Positions 44,346-56,639 of a stretch of DNA of 64,000 bases are shown piece after piece. Position 1 is the first letter of the stretch. Each line of letters starts with the position of its first letter. Source of the DNA: Harmonia axyridis. Its lineage: Eukaryota; Arthropoda; Insecta; Coleoptera; Coccinellidae. The DNA lies in contig NC_059507.1 of assembly GCF_914767665.1 (NCBI RefSeq), forward strand, positions 13,144,001 through 13,208,000, given 5' to 3'. Below the pieces are notes generated by a model that did no database searches, was not told where the DNA came from, and worked only from the letters and a program-made list of their open reading frames with translations. Both the position numbers and the translations under genes were made by a program.

Positions 44346-47291
44346 AATAAATTCTGAAAATTACAATAATTAAACGAATATTTTATTAATCCATTTCAAC
44401 CCCAATTTCACATCTTTCGGTACGACACTGAGCATAATATCCATAATATCCATCTCAGTCTCACGATTCTTGTATAGATATTAATCTCACTTCCTCTTCA
44501 AAAAGTAAACGGTCTGCGGCATACCTAATGCGCTTCCTTTACTTTAAAAATATGTATATTAATGTATATTAAAATAATAATAATGATTTTTTTCTAATGT
44601 GTCTCACCATCTTATACTCTCACTAGCCCCCACTGATGGGTTTGTAGCTTTAGGACAGGTGAAATCAAACAAATCCTTATTGAATTGTAGACGTTTCGAT
44701 CCCATGTTTGGATCTTTAACAAATGGTTAACAAAGTGAGTTCAGGAATGAGATTATTGGTACACTACTGTACGATTAAATGGATGCTGATACAAATATAG
44801 TAGAATAGTCGCGCATAAGCAACTGGATGTGAAGACTCATATGACTAACAACATGGACGCCCGCAGAAATTTTTCTCAGGGGGGGCAAAATGAAAATTAT
44901 TGAAAAACGATAAGGTGTTCATGATTGTCATTGAAAATCGGGAAATTGTAGAGAATCCATTACTTTCCTTTTTTCCATGTCCTTTGGATTGAGAAAGTAA
45001 TATTGAGGGTGTTGTGCTGAAAAATCACGCAATCAAAATCTCAGGGGGACCATGAAATGAAATGAAATTAAGATTAGGTAATAATCCTAAAACTCGGAGA
45101 TTGGGTAGACAAGAGTATGGTTTTTTCAACCTCAATTTTAATACATACTTAAAATGTACCCATGATTCCACTGTGAACTCGAATTATTTCAGATCTCCTT
45201 GACTCTTATTGAGTCAACATATCCTTTCTTTATTGGGAGCACACTCTTTTCATTAAGATCATCATCATATTTTTTATTAGAGGAAAGCCAATCTTTCGGT
45301 ATGAAAAAATACATAAGTAGATAATATTTTGTTTTTTATTTCATTTCGGACTAAATATAATTGCATTATAGTGGGAAAATCGAATTTTCAATCTACATGC
45401 GTCGATTAGTGTTGGATTCCGCAGCTTTTTCATCATTTTCATGTTTCCGTATTGAAATCGGGAGTTTACGTAGGAAATTACAAAGCTCACTTCGATAATT
45501 GAATGATACACTCAATAGCGCCAATGAAATTAATGAGAAAATTCTATTTGGGACCGTTTGCATTGGATGAAAAAAAAAATGAATTCGAATGTTCAAAAGT
45601 AGGTTGTTTTATATGGCAACTTGCGTCATTGTTTGATATGTGGATGTGAGCGATTTCAGACTGATAACTGGTACTAATAATGTGCAAATAAAAAAAAGCA
45701 GAAACAACACTGACTAAATAGTGTTGTTTGTCATCTACACTTGAAATAATTTTGAGCGTACCTAATCGTTCATTTATGGCATATAACATATGCCTATTTT
45801 GCGTTTGTTGGTCTATTATTTCCGAAAATGAACATTTTGAAGTCGTTCAAGGAATGAAAAATTGAGTTTGAATTTGTAGAATTTGAAAGCCGTCTGAAAC
45901 TTAACTAGCTATAGCATCAATTCATGAATTTTAGAGTTAAAAAATTCATAATAATAATAACAATAATGATAATAAACAAAAAACAATTTGAAATTATATT
46001 AGCAATCGCAAGAAATCATTTAGAATATTATGAATCGAATCGAGGGCAAAATTATCATTATTGTTATTATTATTATGAATGTTATTCTCATTATTATATT
46101 GTTTTTGATTGATCTACTCGTTCATTTAGCCAACGATCATATTATTAGATAATATTCATTCGTATGTGTGAAGTTCAAAAAGTTCATAGAAAAAAAAAAT
46201 TATTTTCAAGAATTCGTGGGTTAATATCGGAAGTTCCATTCATAGTTAGCTTCCAACACTTGGACTTCTATATTCTACCCAGATAGTACTGTATTGTATC
46301 AAAACTGCAGACATTTTCACGGATTCGTTTGTCTGTGAGATGCTATCATCAATTTCGAGACATTCTGAGGAAAATGTCTTGGCACCCCATTGTCAGATTA
46401 TCGAGATTTGTGAGAAACAAATCACATATCATATGTAAATGAGATCAATAGTGATCACAATTGTTATCCCTGAGGATATATGATTATGATTTTCCCATTT
46501 TCCCCCATTACAGCTAGCGGTGCCTGGTTATGAACATTTTGGCTAACATATTTGATATTATTGGACATCAGATATATGAGGATTCAGTTATTATGGCCTG
46601 TCTTAAAAAAATCTCACAATATGTCGTTTCTCGGTCATGTGAATATTCTGTGTGGCATGAAAAGATGTATGGAAGATCTTGGATTTTGTATCTCATTTCA
46701 TAGCCAATGTGGAGCAGTGTATAAAAAATTATCGATGGCGGTGCCTAATATAACCAAGGTAGATCATTTCTCAGTCGGGTTCTGGCCGCCGAACATCCAA
46801 ATTCCATCAAAACCAGAAATGAGAGCTCCCCAATTGATGAGCAAAAACCCCAAAAATTGCAAAAAATTCATTTTCAAAGCTCCATATCTCGAAAACTGTC
46901 CATTTTTGAGCTTTGTGGCTAAGGACTTTTCTGATCAGTTCATCAAGAACTACAACATATCAAAAATTCAGCCAAATTCACGGAAAGCCATTTCCCGTAC
47001 TAAACGTGCGGGGTCCTTTGAAAAAAATTATTTCTAGGAAACTTGGTAAAGCATAATCATGAAATTTGTAAAATTGCTAGGATGAAACGGAATATAATTT
47101 TCATTGGGAAGCAACACTCTCTATAGAAAAACCGGTTTACAAACATCGATAGACCCCTCACGAAAAAAAAAACAAAACGAACAACATGATGTGGATGAAT
47201 TAATATTGGAAAAAGAAGAACTAACAATCAAAAACAGGAAGTAACTTACTCATATTGAACATATTGATAAAGACAATAGGTGACAAACATA
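44346..47291. other. toy intron 1, non-coding
   Basis: No gene can be supported. The plus-strand 161-codon frame at 46552-47037 includes CTCCATATCTCGAAAACTG- and CCAAAAATTGCAAAAAATTC-type words typical of non-coding repeats, and has no recognised domain. Bases 45930-46110 are (ATA/ATT)-rich low-complexity DNA. Confidence 0.35.
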
Positions 47292-47560
47292 ACCGGCGTG
47301 AACTTGGCAGCCACTTTTCAGCAGCCGAATTCATTCCAGCAGCCAAACGACCAGTGGCGTCGGTAGAATTTAAAACTAACGAATCGATCTGTTTTTGGGG
47401 TGCAACGCAAGAATTTGCTTTTTGAGTTTACTTGAACGACTTCAGTCAAGTTTTTATGACATTTCAATGCATGAAATAATATTATAGATGAACTTGAATT
47501 ATGCTGATCAATGAAACGACGGGGTATATACAAGTATTTTCACGAATGAAATCTTGAAAA

Positions 47561-49574
47561 ACGTTTAGCCAAGTCGATATTTGGAATACTTACTCTTCAA
47601 TAGGAACAGAATAACACATCCGAAGCACATTGATTTGCAGGCCGTCTAAGGGGTAGTTTACACTTGTGAATTTTTCGAAATTTTCAAAAATGACCCTGTT
47701 AAAAATGTTTAGCCAAATTCATATTTGGTATTCCTACTCTTGAATAGCTAAAGAATAACATATCCGAAGGATTTTGATTTGCAGGCCGTCTAAGGGGTAG
47801 TTTACACTTGTGAATTTTTCGAAATTTTCAAAATTGATCATGTTAAAAATGTTTAGCCAAATTCATATTTGGTATTATTACTCCTAAATAGCTAAAGAAT
47901 AACATATCCGAAGGATTTTTATTTGCAGGCCGTCTAAGGGGTAGTTTACACTTGTGAATTTTTCGAAATTTTCAAAATTGATCATGTTAAAAATGTTTAG
48001 CCAAATTCATATTTGGTATTATTACTCCTAAATAGCTAAAGAATAACATATCCGGAGGATTTTTATTTGCAGGCCGTCTAAGGGGTAGTTTACACTTGTG
48101 AATTTTTCGAAATTTTCAAAAATGACCCTGTTAAAAATGTTTAGCCAAATTCATATTTGGTATTCCTACTCTTGAATAGCTAAAGAATAACATATCCGAA
48201 GGATTTTGATTTGCAGGCCGTCTAAGGGGTAGTTCACACTTGTGAATTTTTCGAAATTTTCAAAATTGATCATGTTAAAAATGTTTAGCCAAATTCATAT
48301 TTGGTATTATTACTCCTAAATAGCTAAAGAATAACATATCCGGAGGATTTTTATTTGCAGGCCGTCTAAGGGGTAGTTTACACTTGTGAATTTTTCGAAA
48401 TTTTCAAAATTGATCATGTTAAAAATGTTTAGCCAAATTCATATTTGGTATTATTACTCCTAAATAGCTAAAGAATAACATATCCGAAGGATTTTTATTT
48501 GCAGGCCGTCTAAGGGGTAGTTTACACTTGTGAATTTTTCGAAATTTTCAAAATTGATCATGTTAAAAATGTTTAGCCAAATTCATATTTGGTATTATTA
48601 CTCCTAAATAGCTAAAGAATAACATATCCGGAGGATTTTTATTTGCAGGCCGTCTAAGGGGTAGTTCACACTTGTGAATTTTTCGAAATTTTCAAAATTG
48701 ATCATGTTAAAAATGTTTAGCCAAATTCATATTTGGTATTCCTACTCTTGAATAGCTAAAGAATAACATATCCGAAGGATTTTTATTTGCAGGCCGTCTA
48801 AGGGGTAGTTTACACTTGTGAATTTTTCGAAATTTTCAAAATTGATCATGTTAAAAATGTTTAGCCAAATTCATATTTGGTATTATTACTCCTAAATAGC
48901 TAAAGAATAACATATCCGGAGGATTTTTATTTGCAGGCCGTCTAAGGGGTAGTTTACACTTGTGAATTTTTCGAAATTTTCAAAAATGACCCTGTTAAAA
49001 ATGTTTAGCCAAATTCATATTTGGTATTCCTACTCTTGAATAGCTAAAGAATAACATATCCGAAGGATTTTGATTTGCAGGCCGTCTAAGGGGTAGTTCA
49101 CACTTGTGAATTTTTCGAAATTTTCAAAATTGATCATGTTAAAAATGTTTAGCCAAATTCATATTTGGTATTATTACTCCTAAATAGCTAAAGAATAACA
49201 TATCCGGAGGATTTTTATTTGCAGGCCGTCTAAGGGGTAGTTTACACTTGTGAATTTTTCGAAATTTTCAAAAATGACCCTGTTAAAAATGTTTAGCCAA
49301 ATTGATATTTGGTATTCCTACTCTTGAATAGCTAAAGAATAACATATCCGAAGGATTTTGATTTGCAGGCCGTCTAAGGGGTAGTTTACAGTTGTGAATT
49401 TTTCGAAATTTTCAAAATTGATCATGTTAAAAATGTTTAGCCAAATTCATATTTGGTATTATTACTCCTAAATAGCTAAAGAATAACATATCCGGAGGAT
49501 TTTGATTTGCAGGCCGTCTACCGGGTAGTTTACACTTGTGAATTTTTCGAAATTTTCAAAAATGACCCTGTTAT
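47561..49574 (+). repeat. left arm array: 14 copies of a 144-bp repeat
   Basis: The anchor word GCCGTCTA occurs at 47641, 47785 and on to 49513, exactly 13 x 144 bases. Each unit contains ATGTTTAGCCAAATTCATAT, AGCTAAAGAATAACATATCC and GGGGTAGTTTACACTTGTGA. Two subtypes alternate irregularly: one with CCTACTCTTGAATAG, CCGAAGG and AATGACCCTG, the other with ATTACTCCTAAATAG, CCGGAGG and AATTGATCATG. The first unit is diverged (GTCGATATTTGGAATAC, GTGCTTTG-like replaced by CATTGATTTGC), as expected for the edge of an array homogenised by unequal exchange. Confidence 0.95.
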
Positions 49575-51209
49575 TCCTTAGCTATTTAGGAGTAATAATA
49601 CCAAATATGAACTTGGCTAAACATTTTTGAGAGGGTCATCTTTCAAAATTTCGAAAAATTGACAAGTGTAAACTACCCCTCAGACGGCCTGCAAATAAAA
49701 AACCTTCGGATATGTTATTCTTTAGCTATTCAAGAGTAGGAATACCAAATATGAATTTGGCTAAACATTTTTAACAGGGTCATTTTTGAAAATTTCGAAA
49801 AATTCACAAGTGTAAACTACCCCTTAGACGGCCTGCAAATCAATGTGCTTCGGATATGTTTTTCCTTAGCTATGTAGGAGTAACAATACCAAATATGAAC
49901 TTGGCTAAACATTTTTAACAGGGTCATTTTTGAAAATTTCGAAAAATTTACAAGTGTAAACTACCCCTTAGACGGCCTGCAAATCAAAATCCTTCGGATA
50001 TGTTATTCTTTAGCTATTCAAGAGTAGGAATACCAAATATGAATTCGGCTAAACATTTTTAACATCATCAATTTTGAAAATTTCGAAAAATTCACAAGTG
50101 TAAACTACCCCTTAGACGGCCTGCAAATAAAAATCCTTCGGATATGTTATTCTTTAGCTATGTAGGAGTAATAATACCAAATATGAACTTGGCTAAACAT
50201 TTTTAACAGGGTCATTTTTGAAAATTTCAAAAAATTCACAAGTGTAAACTACCCCTTAGACGGCCTGCAAATCAATGTGCTTCGGATATGTTTTTCCTTA
50301 GCTATGTAGGAGTAATAATACCAAATATGAACTTGGCTAAACATTTTTAACAGGGTCATTTTTGAAAATTTCGAAAAATTCACAAGTGTAAACTACCCCT
50401 TAGACGGCCTGCAAATCAAAATCCTTCGGATATGTTATTCTTTAGCTTTTCAAGAGTAGGAATACCAAATATGAATTTGGCTAAACATTTTTAACAGGGT
50501 CATTTTTGAAAATTTCGAAAAATTTACAATTGTAAACTACCCCTTAGACGGCCTGCAAATCAAAATCCTTCGGATATGTTATTCTTTAGCTATTCAAGAG
50601 TAGGAATACCAAATATGAATTTGGCTAAACATTTTTAACAGGGTCATTTTTGAAAATTTCGAAAAATTCACAATTGTAAACTACCCCTTAGACGGCCTGC
50701 AAATCAAAATACTTCGGATATGTTATTCTTTAGCTATTCAAGAGTAGGAATACCAAATATGAATTTGGATAAACATTTTTAACAGGGTCATTTTTGAAAA
50801 TTTCGAAAAATTCACAAGTGTAAACTATCCCTTAGACGGCCTGCAAATAAAAATCCTTCGGATATGTTATTCTTTAGCTATTCAAGAGTAGGAATACCAA
50901 ATATGAATTTGGCTAAACATTTTCAACAGGGTCATCTTTGAAAATTTCGAAAAATTCACAATTGTAAACTACCCCTTAGACGGCCTGCAAATCAAAATCC
51001 TTCGGAAATGTTATTCTTTAGCTATTCAAGAGTAGGAATACCAAATATGAATTTGGCTAAACATTTTTAACAGGGTCATTTTTGAACATTTCGAAAAATT
51101 CACAAGTGTAAACTACTCCTTAGACGGCCTGCAAATCAATGTGCTTCGGATGTGTTATTCTGTTCCTATTGAAGAGTAAGTATTCCAAATATCAACTTGG
51201 CTAAACGTT
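49575..51209 (-). repeat. right arm array: 11 inverted copies of the 144-bp repeat
   Basis: The inverted anchor AGACGGC occurs from 49682 to 51122, exactly 10 x 144 bases. Most units carry the CCTACTC/CATTTTTGA subtype. Two internal units and the outermost one carry AATCAATGTGCTTCGGAT, a variant seen in the left arm only at its outer edge. The arm is three units shorter than the left, so the arms have expanded independently. Confidence 0.95.
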
Positions 51210-51486
51210 TTTCAAGATTTCATTCGTGAAAATACTTGTATATACCCCGTCGTTTCATTGATCAGCATAATTCAAGTTCATCTATAATATTATTTCGTGC
51301 ATTGAAATGTCATAAAAACTTGACTGAAGTCGTTCAAGTAAACTCAAAAAGCAAATTCTTGCGTTGCACCCCAAAAACAGATCGATTCGTTAGTTTTAAA
51401 TTCTACCGACGCCACTGGTCGTTTGGCTGCTGGAATGAATTCGGCTGCTGAAAAGTGGCTGCCAAGTTCACGCCGGTACAAACATA

Positions 51487-52555
51487 AATAAACAAGAACC
51501 GTTTAAACATCAGCGCATGCAATTACATATTGCGAGGTTGCCGATATGACAAAATCATCGGAGAACATAGCGCTAGCTACATGTTTTGATGTTGTCGATG
51601 TGACTAAATTGTCGGAGGAAGTAGCGACAAAGATTCAACAAGATTCAACAAAAAATGAAATACACACCGAAAGGAAAATCAAATCATCGAAAAAAAATAT
51701 AGGTAGTTCCAGGTGGAATAACTAATAAAGAATGATAGCTCTAGCGGAAATGCTTTCAAAATAGATGCTAATCTAGAGCTGTTATATGAACATCTATGGC
51801 AACCAAGAGTTTGACCTCATATCATTATAATAAAGCAGTATCAGTTTTTTCGACGGAGCAAAATAAATGAGCAGACATGTGACAGGAATTTCCAAATGAA
51901 ATATTGAAAAACTGGACATAATTCTATATCAGAATATACGATATGATATAAAAAGATGGCCAATATGAACTTGGTGTCAATTGAAAACCATATCGGCCAT
52001 TCATGAATATGAAACGAATACTCACCTTTAGGTATATGCATTTATAGTGCTCCGGAAGGTTCTGTTTTATAAAAAACTAGAACAAACAATCGACTCTATA
52101 ATTCGTTTTAATGTATTTATTACAAAAGACCTTTATATAAACTTTTCAACAAAGAGTAATGATGAACAAAATTAAAAAACTCCTAAAATACTTTGGTGTC
52201 AGATCATCTGGTAAAACAACACCTGGAAAAACTATAGTAAGGTTTGCTTTGTAAACAAATATAAAACTCACCTGAAAGAATAAAAAGTGTTGACTGGAGT
52301 CAAATATATTTAAATATTTCATAGAACGTTTTTCGACGTCTTTAAAGAATGTTTCTTTTTTAAGGAATGGCGAAAGATATGAAATTATCAAAAGTTTTGG
52401 ACATAAAACAGTTGTTATTCACCATTGCCGAAGTCACAAAGGAGGAGACTGCATTCACCATTTAGAAGAAAAGGAAGCATATCTGATGAACAAATTCAAC
52501 GAAAAAAATACTGCAATTGTAAACAGTGAAAATATAAATAAAAACTATTTTGTCA
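51487..52555. other. toy intron 1, non-coding
   Basis: AT-rich, with a short direct duplication AAGATTCAACA at about 51631-51651. No gene or repeat family recognised. Confidence 0.35.
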
Positions 52556-52559
52556 TTAC

Positions 52560-53095
52560 TTAACTCAAAAAATCAAAATCGGAGTGTCGCAAGAGTCCGT
52601 TCTAGGCCCAATATTATTCATAATCTTTATGGATTTCAACTGAAATTTTTATGATAAGAAGGATAAATCTACAATGGGAAAGATTGCTGCAATTTTAACC
52701 TACCATGCGCTTCTTCGCGGCTTCTTGCCATCTGATTATATAATATGGTATTCCTCTTCGCGTAATCACACATTTCTGAAACAAAAGTATACAATTAGAA
52801 TAAAAGCAGAACTATTTAAAAGAACAAACTGCAGACAAGCCTTCAGGTATCACTGTATCAGATACTTTTAGTGTCTAACCTACTTGCACAAACATTACGA
52901 AACAAAAACTCAAAAGTCGTTTAGATATTCAGAAACGAAAATGTACAATCACTTACCTGATGAAGTTTAAGCACTGCACGAAACATTATTCAAGAGGAGA
53001 CTGAGGGAATTCCTAACCAATAATGTTTTTTACAGTACGGAGGAGTTTTTGGCGCACTACTATTGTACAACGATTTGAATTTTTGTCTTCTTAAT
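52560..53095 (+). pseudogene. LINE ORF2 remnant (reverse transcriptase to C terminus)
   Basis: The plus strand reads GVSQESVLGPILFIIFMDFN (reverse transcriptase block 4), then SDYIIWYSSSRNHTFLKQK and NCRQAFRY (the region after the thumb: YGIIxW..S....xxxLQK..IR), then MYNHLPDEV, FKRRLREFLTNNVFYSTEEF and L. Order and spacing match the C-terminal half of insect LINE ORF2, like the copy at 21 kb, but the AxDD block is deleted and stops are present. No tail repeat is preserved. Confidence 0.7.
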
Positions 53096-54160
53096 TAAGT
53101 CATGTTTAACATATACGTGTATAAGTTGAAAGTAAAAACACATTATAATGAATTTTATATATTCTGCTCGAATTTTTGCTCGAAGCTTGAAATTGATATT
53201 ATTTATATAAGAGCAGAATCTCACCCCGATCCCAACAGTATTTACAGATATTAGGATAATTCTTTTTCAATATTCTTTTTAAATTTTCTATTATTTGGTT
53301 TTTGTCAGCTTGCATGAGGTTGTAAATTATTATTTCAGAACTGAATAACAATACAAATTTTCGAAAGGCCATATTCACGTAACCCCTAATCGAAATTAAC
53401 AAATTTAACCAAGCCCAAAATTTTAAAAACACAGATATTGTGACGAGATGATCTGTTCAGGGACTCAAAAAGAGTGCCAAATACCAACCTCGACAGACAC
53501 ATAGCTTTGTTGAAAAGGTTCTCTAGAATGAATGAATTGTAATGAGAATACAGTGAAATCTTTGAAAATATATCCTGAAGAGTGTAAAATATGTATTTTT
53601 GCATAATATGCGCCAAAACTCCTGACTTCACTTAAATGTTTGTGACATTTTCATTATCTCCACATGTAAATTACACTCCTGGAGTTTGACCCTTTCCTGC
53701 GGACTCGCCCCCAACCTACAAGCTGGCCAGATTTATACACCTTTACAATTTCAGCCCTGTCCAGAGCGGTCACCCATCCAGGTGCTGACCGTCAATTTTT
53801 TTTCCCAAATGACGAATCCATATCAAGAAATTAACGATACAGAACAGATATAACCAGATTCTATTGTGGTTCTAATCGTTTCCACGCTGAGCGCTGTATG
53901 AAAATGGCGTCCTTTGTTGACTCCGCAACTTGAGTTCACGACGGCAGAGCGTCGCTACGCCAAATTGCATTAGCCTTAACATTACATGGCGAATTGCGGA
54001 CGTACCCAGACGTGAAAGGGGCGGGGGTGTAGGGGAGAGACAAGGGGAAATACGATGAATAAGGAACCCTGAGCTGGTGAAGGTAAATTAATGAAATTCC
54101 AGGGTTGTTTGAAGCTTTATGGGTAAGGTCGCCTGGATAGGGCACTAATCATGAACCTAC
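53096..54160. other. toy intron 1; GC-rich island
   Basis: Bases 53680-54080 are GC-richer and look unique (CACCCATCCAGGTGCTGACC; GGGGCGGGGGTGTAGGGGAG). A minus-strand 77-codon frame at 53199-53432 (...NQIIENLKRILKKNYPN...) is unrecognised. The island adjoins the candidate exon at 54161-54264. Confidence 0.3.
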
Positions 54161-54264
54161 CTCCGGTTTGCAGTCTCAGATATTCGGCACAGTCTTCTGA
54201 TCTTTGTGGTTGCAACAGAGACTTGAAAGAGTCTTGAAGAGTTGATAAATCATCGTTACCAGAA
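54161..54264 (-). CDS. candidate alternative exon inside toy intron 1
   Basis: A 104-bp open block bounded by a T-rich tract with TTTTAAG acceptor and a clean GGAG/GTAGGT donor. One frame is open throughout: it starts SGNDDLSTLQDSF and ends AEYLRLQTG, with incoming phase 2 and outgoing phase 1. The outgoing phase fits exon 2 at 44237 exactly (the split codon becomes GAA, Glu). The incoming phase does not fit exon 1 at 58938: spliced from there it reads into TGA before its end. It could be a coding exon used with another first exon, a cassette that truncates the MPHK reading and forces use of a later ATG in exon 2, or an exon of an unrelated minus-strand transcript. The peptide is not one I recognise. 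Confidence 0.4.
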
Positions 54265-56629
54265 CTTAAAATAAAAAAGGCCATTTTTGAAATTTGAATA
54301 TGCAATAAATTGAAGGGATTCTTTTTGAAATAATCAAGTTAACCATGCTTTGACCTTGAAGGTGACCTTCAAATTGGTATTTGACTCACTCAAAAGAAGG
54401 TAGAGAAAGATGTCACGGATTAGTTTAGTTTTTTAGCGTTGAATTCAAATATTTACAACAGAAGGATTAATATCCTATGTGTTTGAGATATAGAAACTTG
54501 TCTTGGGGTATAAGGTCCAAAACGTATAGTCTTACAATTATTCAGACGTTTTTTCCTTTTTTCTTAGTTGTAACAATGTAGCTTCAATACAATTGTTATT
54601 ATAAATTCAAGAAAAGCACTGACGTCGAATCAAGAAAATGTTGCGCTTCCATTCAGTTAAAGTGAATTTTAGTGATTAAGTTGAAGAATACTACACTGCT
54701 GAACATATTGCATAGATTTTTAACAGTTTCCACCCCTCATTGATAGTATGCTCAGGCGTAATCTTTTAAGTGTAGAAGGATTATACTTAATACATAATAC
54801 ATAAGATTTTAATTGAAATTGTCTCTTTTTTGTTTCATTTTTTGCCTTACTATTACTTTCTTTAGTTAGTTATTGTTCCTATATTTTTTATCGACATAGA
54901 TAAACGCTTTTTATCATATTAGTGTTAACTTCCTGCATAATGCAAATTTTGTAAGTTTTGTAAGAAATGTAAATTATACTCAACAATCCTAGAAAACTTA
55001 TTAGGAAATTGTTTCAACTGTAATTTTCGAGATTTTGGGATATGAAATAGTAATCACAAAATTCGTGTGAAATTTCAAGCTGATCAAATTATCAGAACCA
55101 AAGAAAATTCAAGAAGAATATGGAAAAAGAAATATCCAAGAATTTTGAGTGTTGAGATTTCGCGAGTACTTATATTTACAATAACAAGTACAAAATCTCT
55201 TGTCGATAGCTTTACCAGAATTATGGAAAAATGATGCAAAACATTTTGTATTTTGACTAGTAGGATATACATAAAAGATGTATTTTGTGACCAATATTTA
55301 GTATTTGTGTGAAAAAATTAGATAATTCAAGATTATGCAGGTAAATATAAAATAACAATTTCAAACTTCAACCGAAATTTAGTGTTGATCTGGTATCCAG
55401 AGTAATAGAAAATTCAAGCAGAATATCGAAATAAAAATGTGGAAAGAAGAAGACGTTATGTCAGAAGCTTTTGAGCGCGTATTCATGCACTTAGTTCACC
55501 TCCCTCGTCATGACGAAATGATTAAATATAGTCAAAAAGGTGAAATTCCTTTGGAACATTTAATGTCCCACTCACCAAATTTCATTGAAATCGAGCTAGT
55601 AAAGCGAATATGAGATCCTCTTATCTCAGGTCTGTTCATGAGCAAGAACAAGACGGAGCGTGCGTCTAGCTGAAGGAGCTGGCATTTTTTGAAATCACTT
55701 ATTAACCGATCCAACGCCAACGGTTATCTACTGAAACTCACACCACAATTAATCAAAATTAGATGAGAATTGTAGAAGTTGACGCTGTTACAAGGATGTG
55801 AGGACAAACAGACAGATATGAAATTAAAGTTGTTCAAGATGACTTGAATGTACTCTGCGAAGAGGAATTTCAAAATTGAAAACCCTGAAATTTTTAATCC
55901 TTAAAGTATTCACAAAGCTTCATCTACTTTTTGTACACCCAGAAGCAATATTATTGTCTTTCAAAAGTTTTCGAGTTCTGAGTTTTTGAATACGATATTT
56001 CAAATTAGAAACACCCCCGAACACAAACCCATCGGAAATCCATCCATTTCACTCAATCAGTTACGAAAAAGCATCTGAAAATCAAATATAGCCGCACACT
56101 CGACAACGTTACAACAAGCCTTCTGACGCACTACCCCCACTCACTCGAGCTCCTGCGGGAATTGCACAGGTCGATCAACCGAAAACCCAGCCACTCTTCA
56201 ATTAAAACCGCAAATTAGATCATCCCACAACACAATTAGGGGTAGTACACCCTCTGGAAAAAAGTCCCATAGCGCCACTTCTGAGTCTTTTGAAGGATAG
56301 CCGCCCGCGAAGGACCAAAAGAAATCCGAAGGTCGACCACGTTGCCAGTCACGTGGTCCGCATTAGATCGGTGACTGCACACAGGAGGCGCGGCCGTTGA
56401 AAACCTCGTAATTGATGCTTAATTAAAGGACCGGTCTATATGTATATCATATCGACGGACACTTGATTACGAGTGGATGCAATCGAGTCTCAGCGTCATG
56501 CGATTAAGCTACACGTTTAGAGGGATCCTTTTGAAGTGGCTGACAATATCGGTAGTGGGGTGGGATTAGATTATAGTCTGAAGAATATCGCGTTATAATT
56601 TGGGTATTGTTCTATTCAGTGGCAACGCC
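54265..56629. other. toy intron 1; AT-rich, then GC-rich island
   Basis: 54265-56000 is AT-rich without recognised features. 56040-56560 is GC-rich and unique in appearance (GAAGGTCGACCACGTTGCCA; GCACACAGGAGGCGCGGCCG), again a plausible regulatory island. No splice-bounded coding block was found. Confidence 0.35.
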
Positions 56630-56639
56630 AGCTTTCAAG

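Larger units (their letters stand above)
47292..51477. mobile_element. giant foldback element with 9-bp target duplication
   Basis: ACCGGCGTGAACTTGGCAGC at the left recurs inverted at the right end (CGCCGGT). ACAAACATA flanks both sides exactly (47283-47291 and 51478-51486). The outer 250-270 bases of each arm are unique sequence and almost identical between arms: in the 71-codon mirror frames only one residue differs. Inside these are 144-bp tandem repeats in direct (left) and inverted (right) orientation, meeting head to head near 49574 with no unique loop. This matches the architecture and 9-bp duplication of Foldback (FB) elements of the Mutator-like superfamily. No transposase is present. 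It inserted in toy intron 1. Confidence 0.88.

Noticed and set aside
46552..47037. 161-codon plus-strand open frame
   Set aside because: No recognised domain, no splice context. The DNA has phrases (CTCCATATCTCGAAAACTG) typical of non-coding repeats. Length alone is weak evidence.
47318..47533. 71-codon frame mirrored at 51236-51451
   Set aside because: Appears twice only because it lies in the identical inverted ends of the foldback element. No family resemblance.
47561..51209. CRISPR-like or satellite array
   Set aside because: Units are contiguous 144-mers without unique spacers, orientation flips once at the centre and the whole is bounded by a target duplication: a foldback element, not CRISPR or centromeric satellite.
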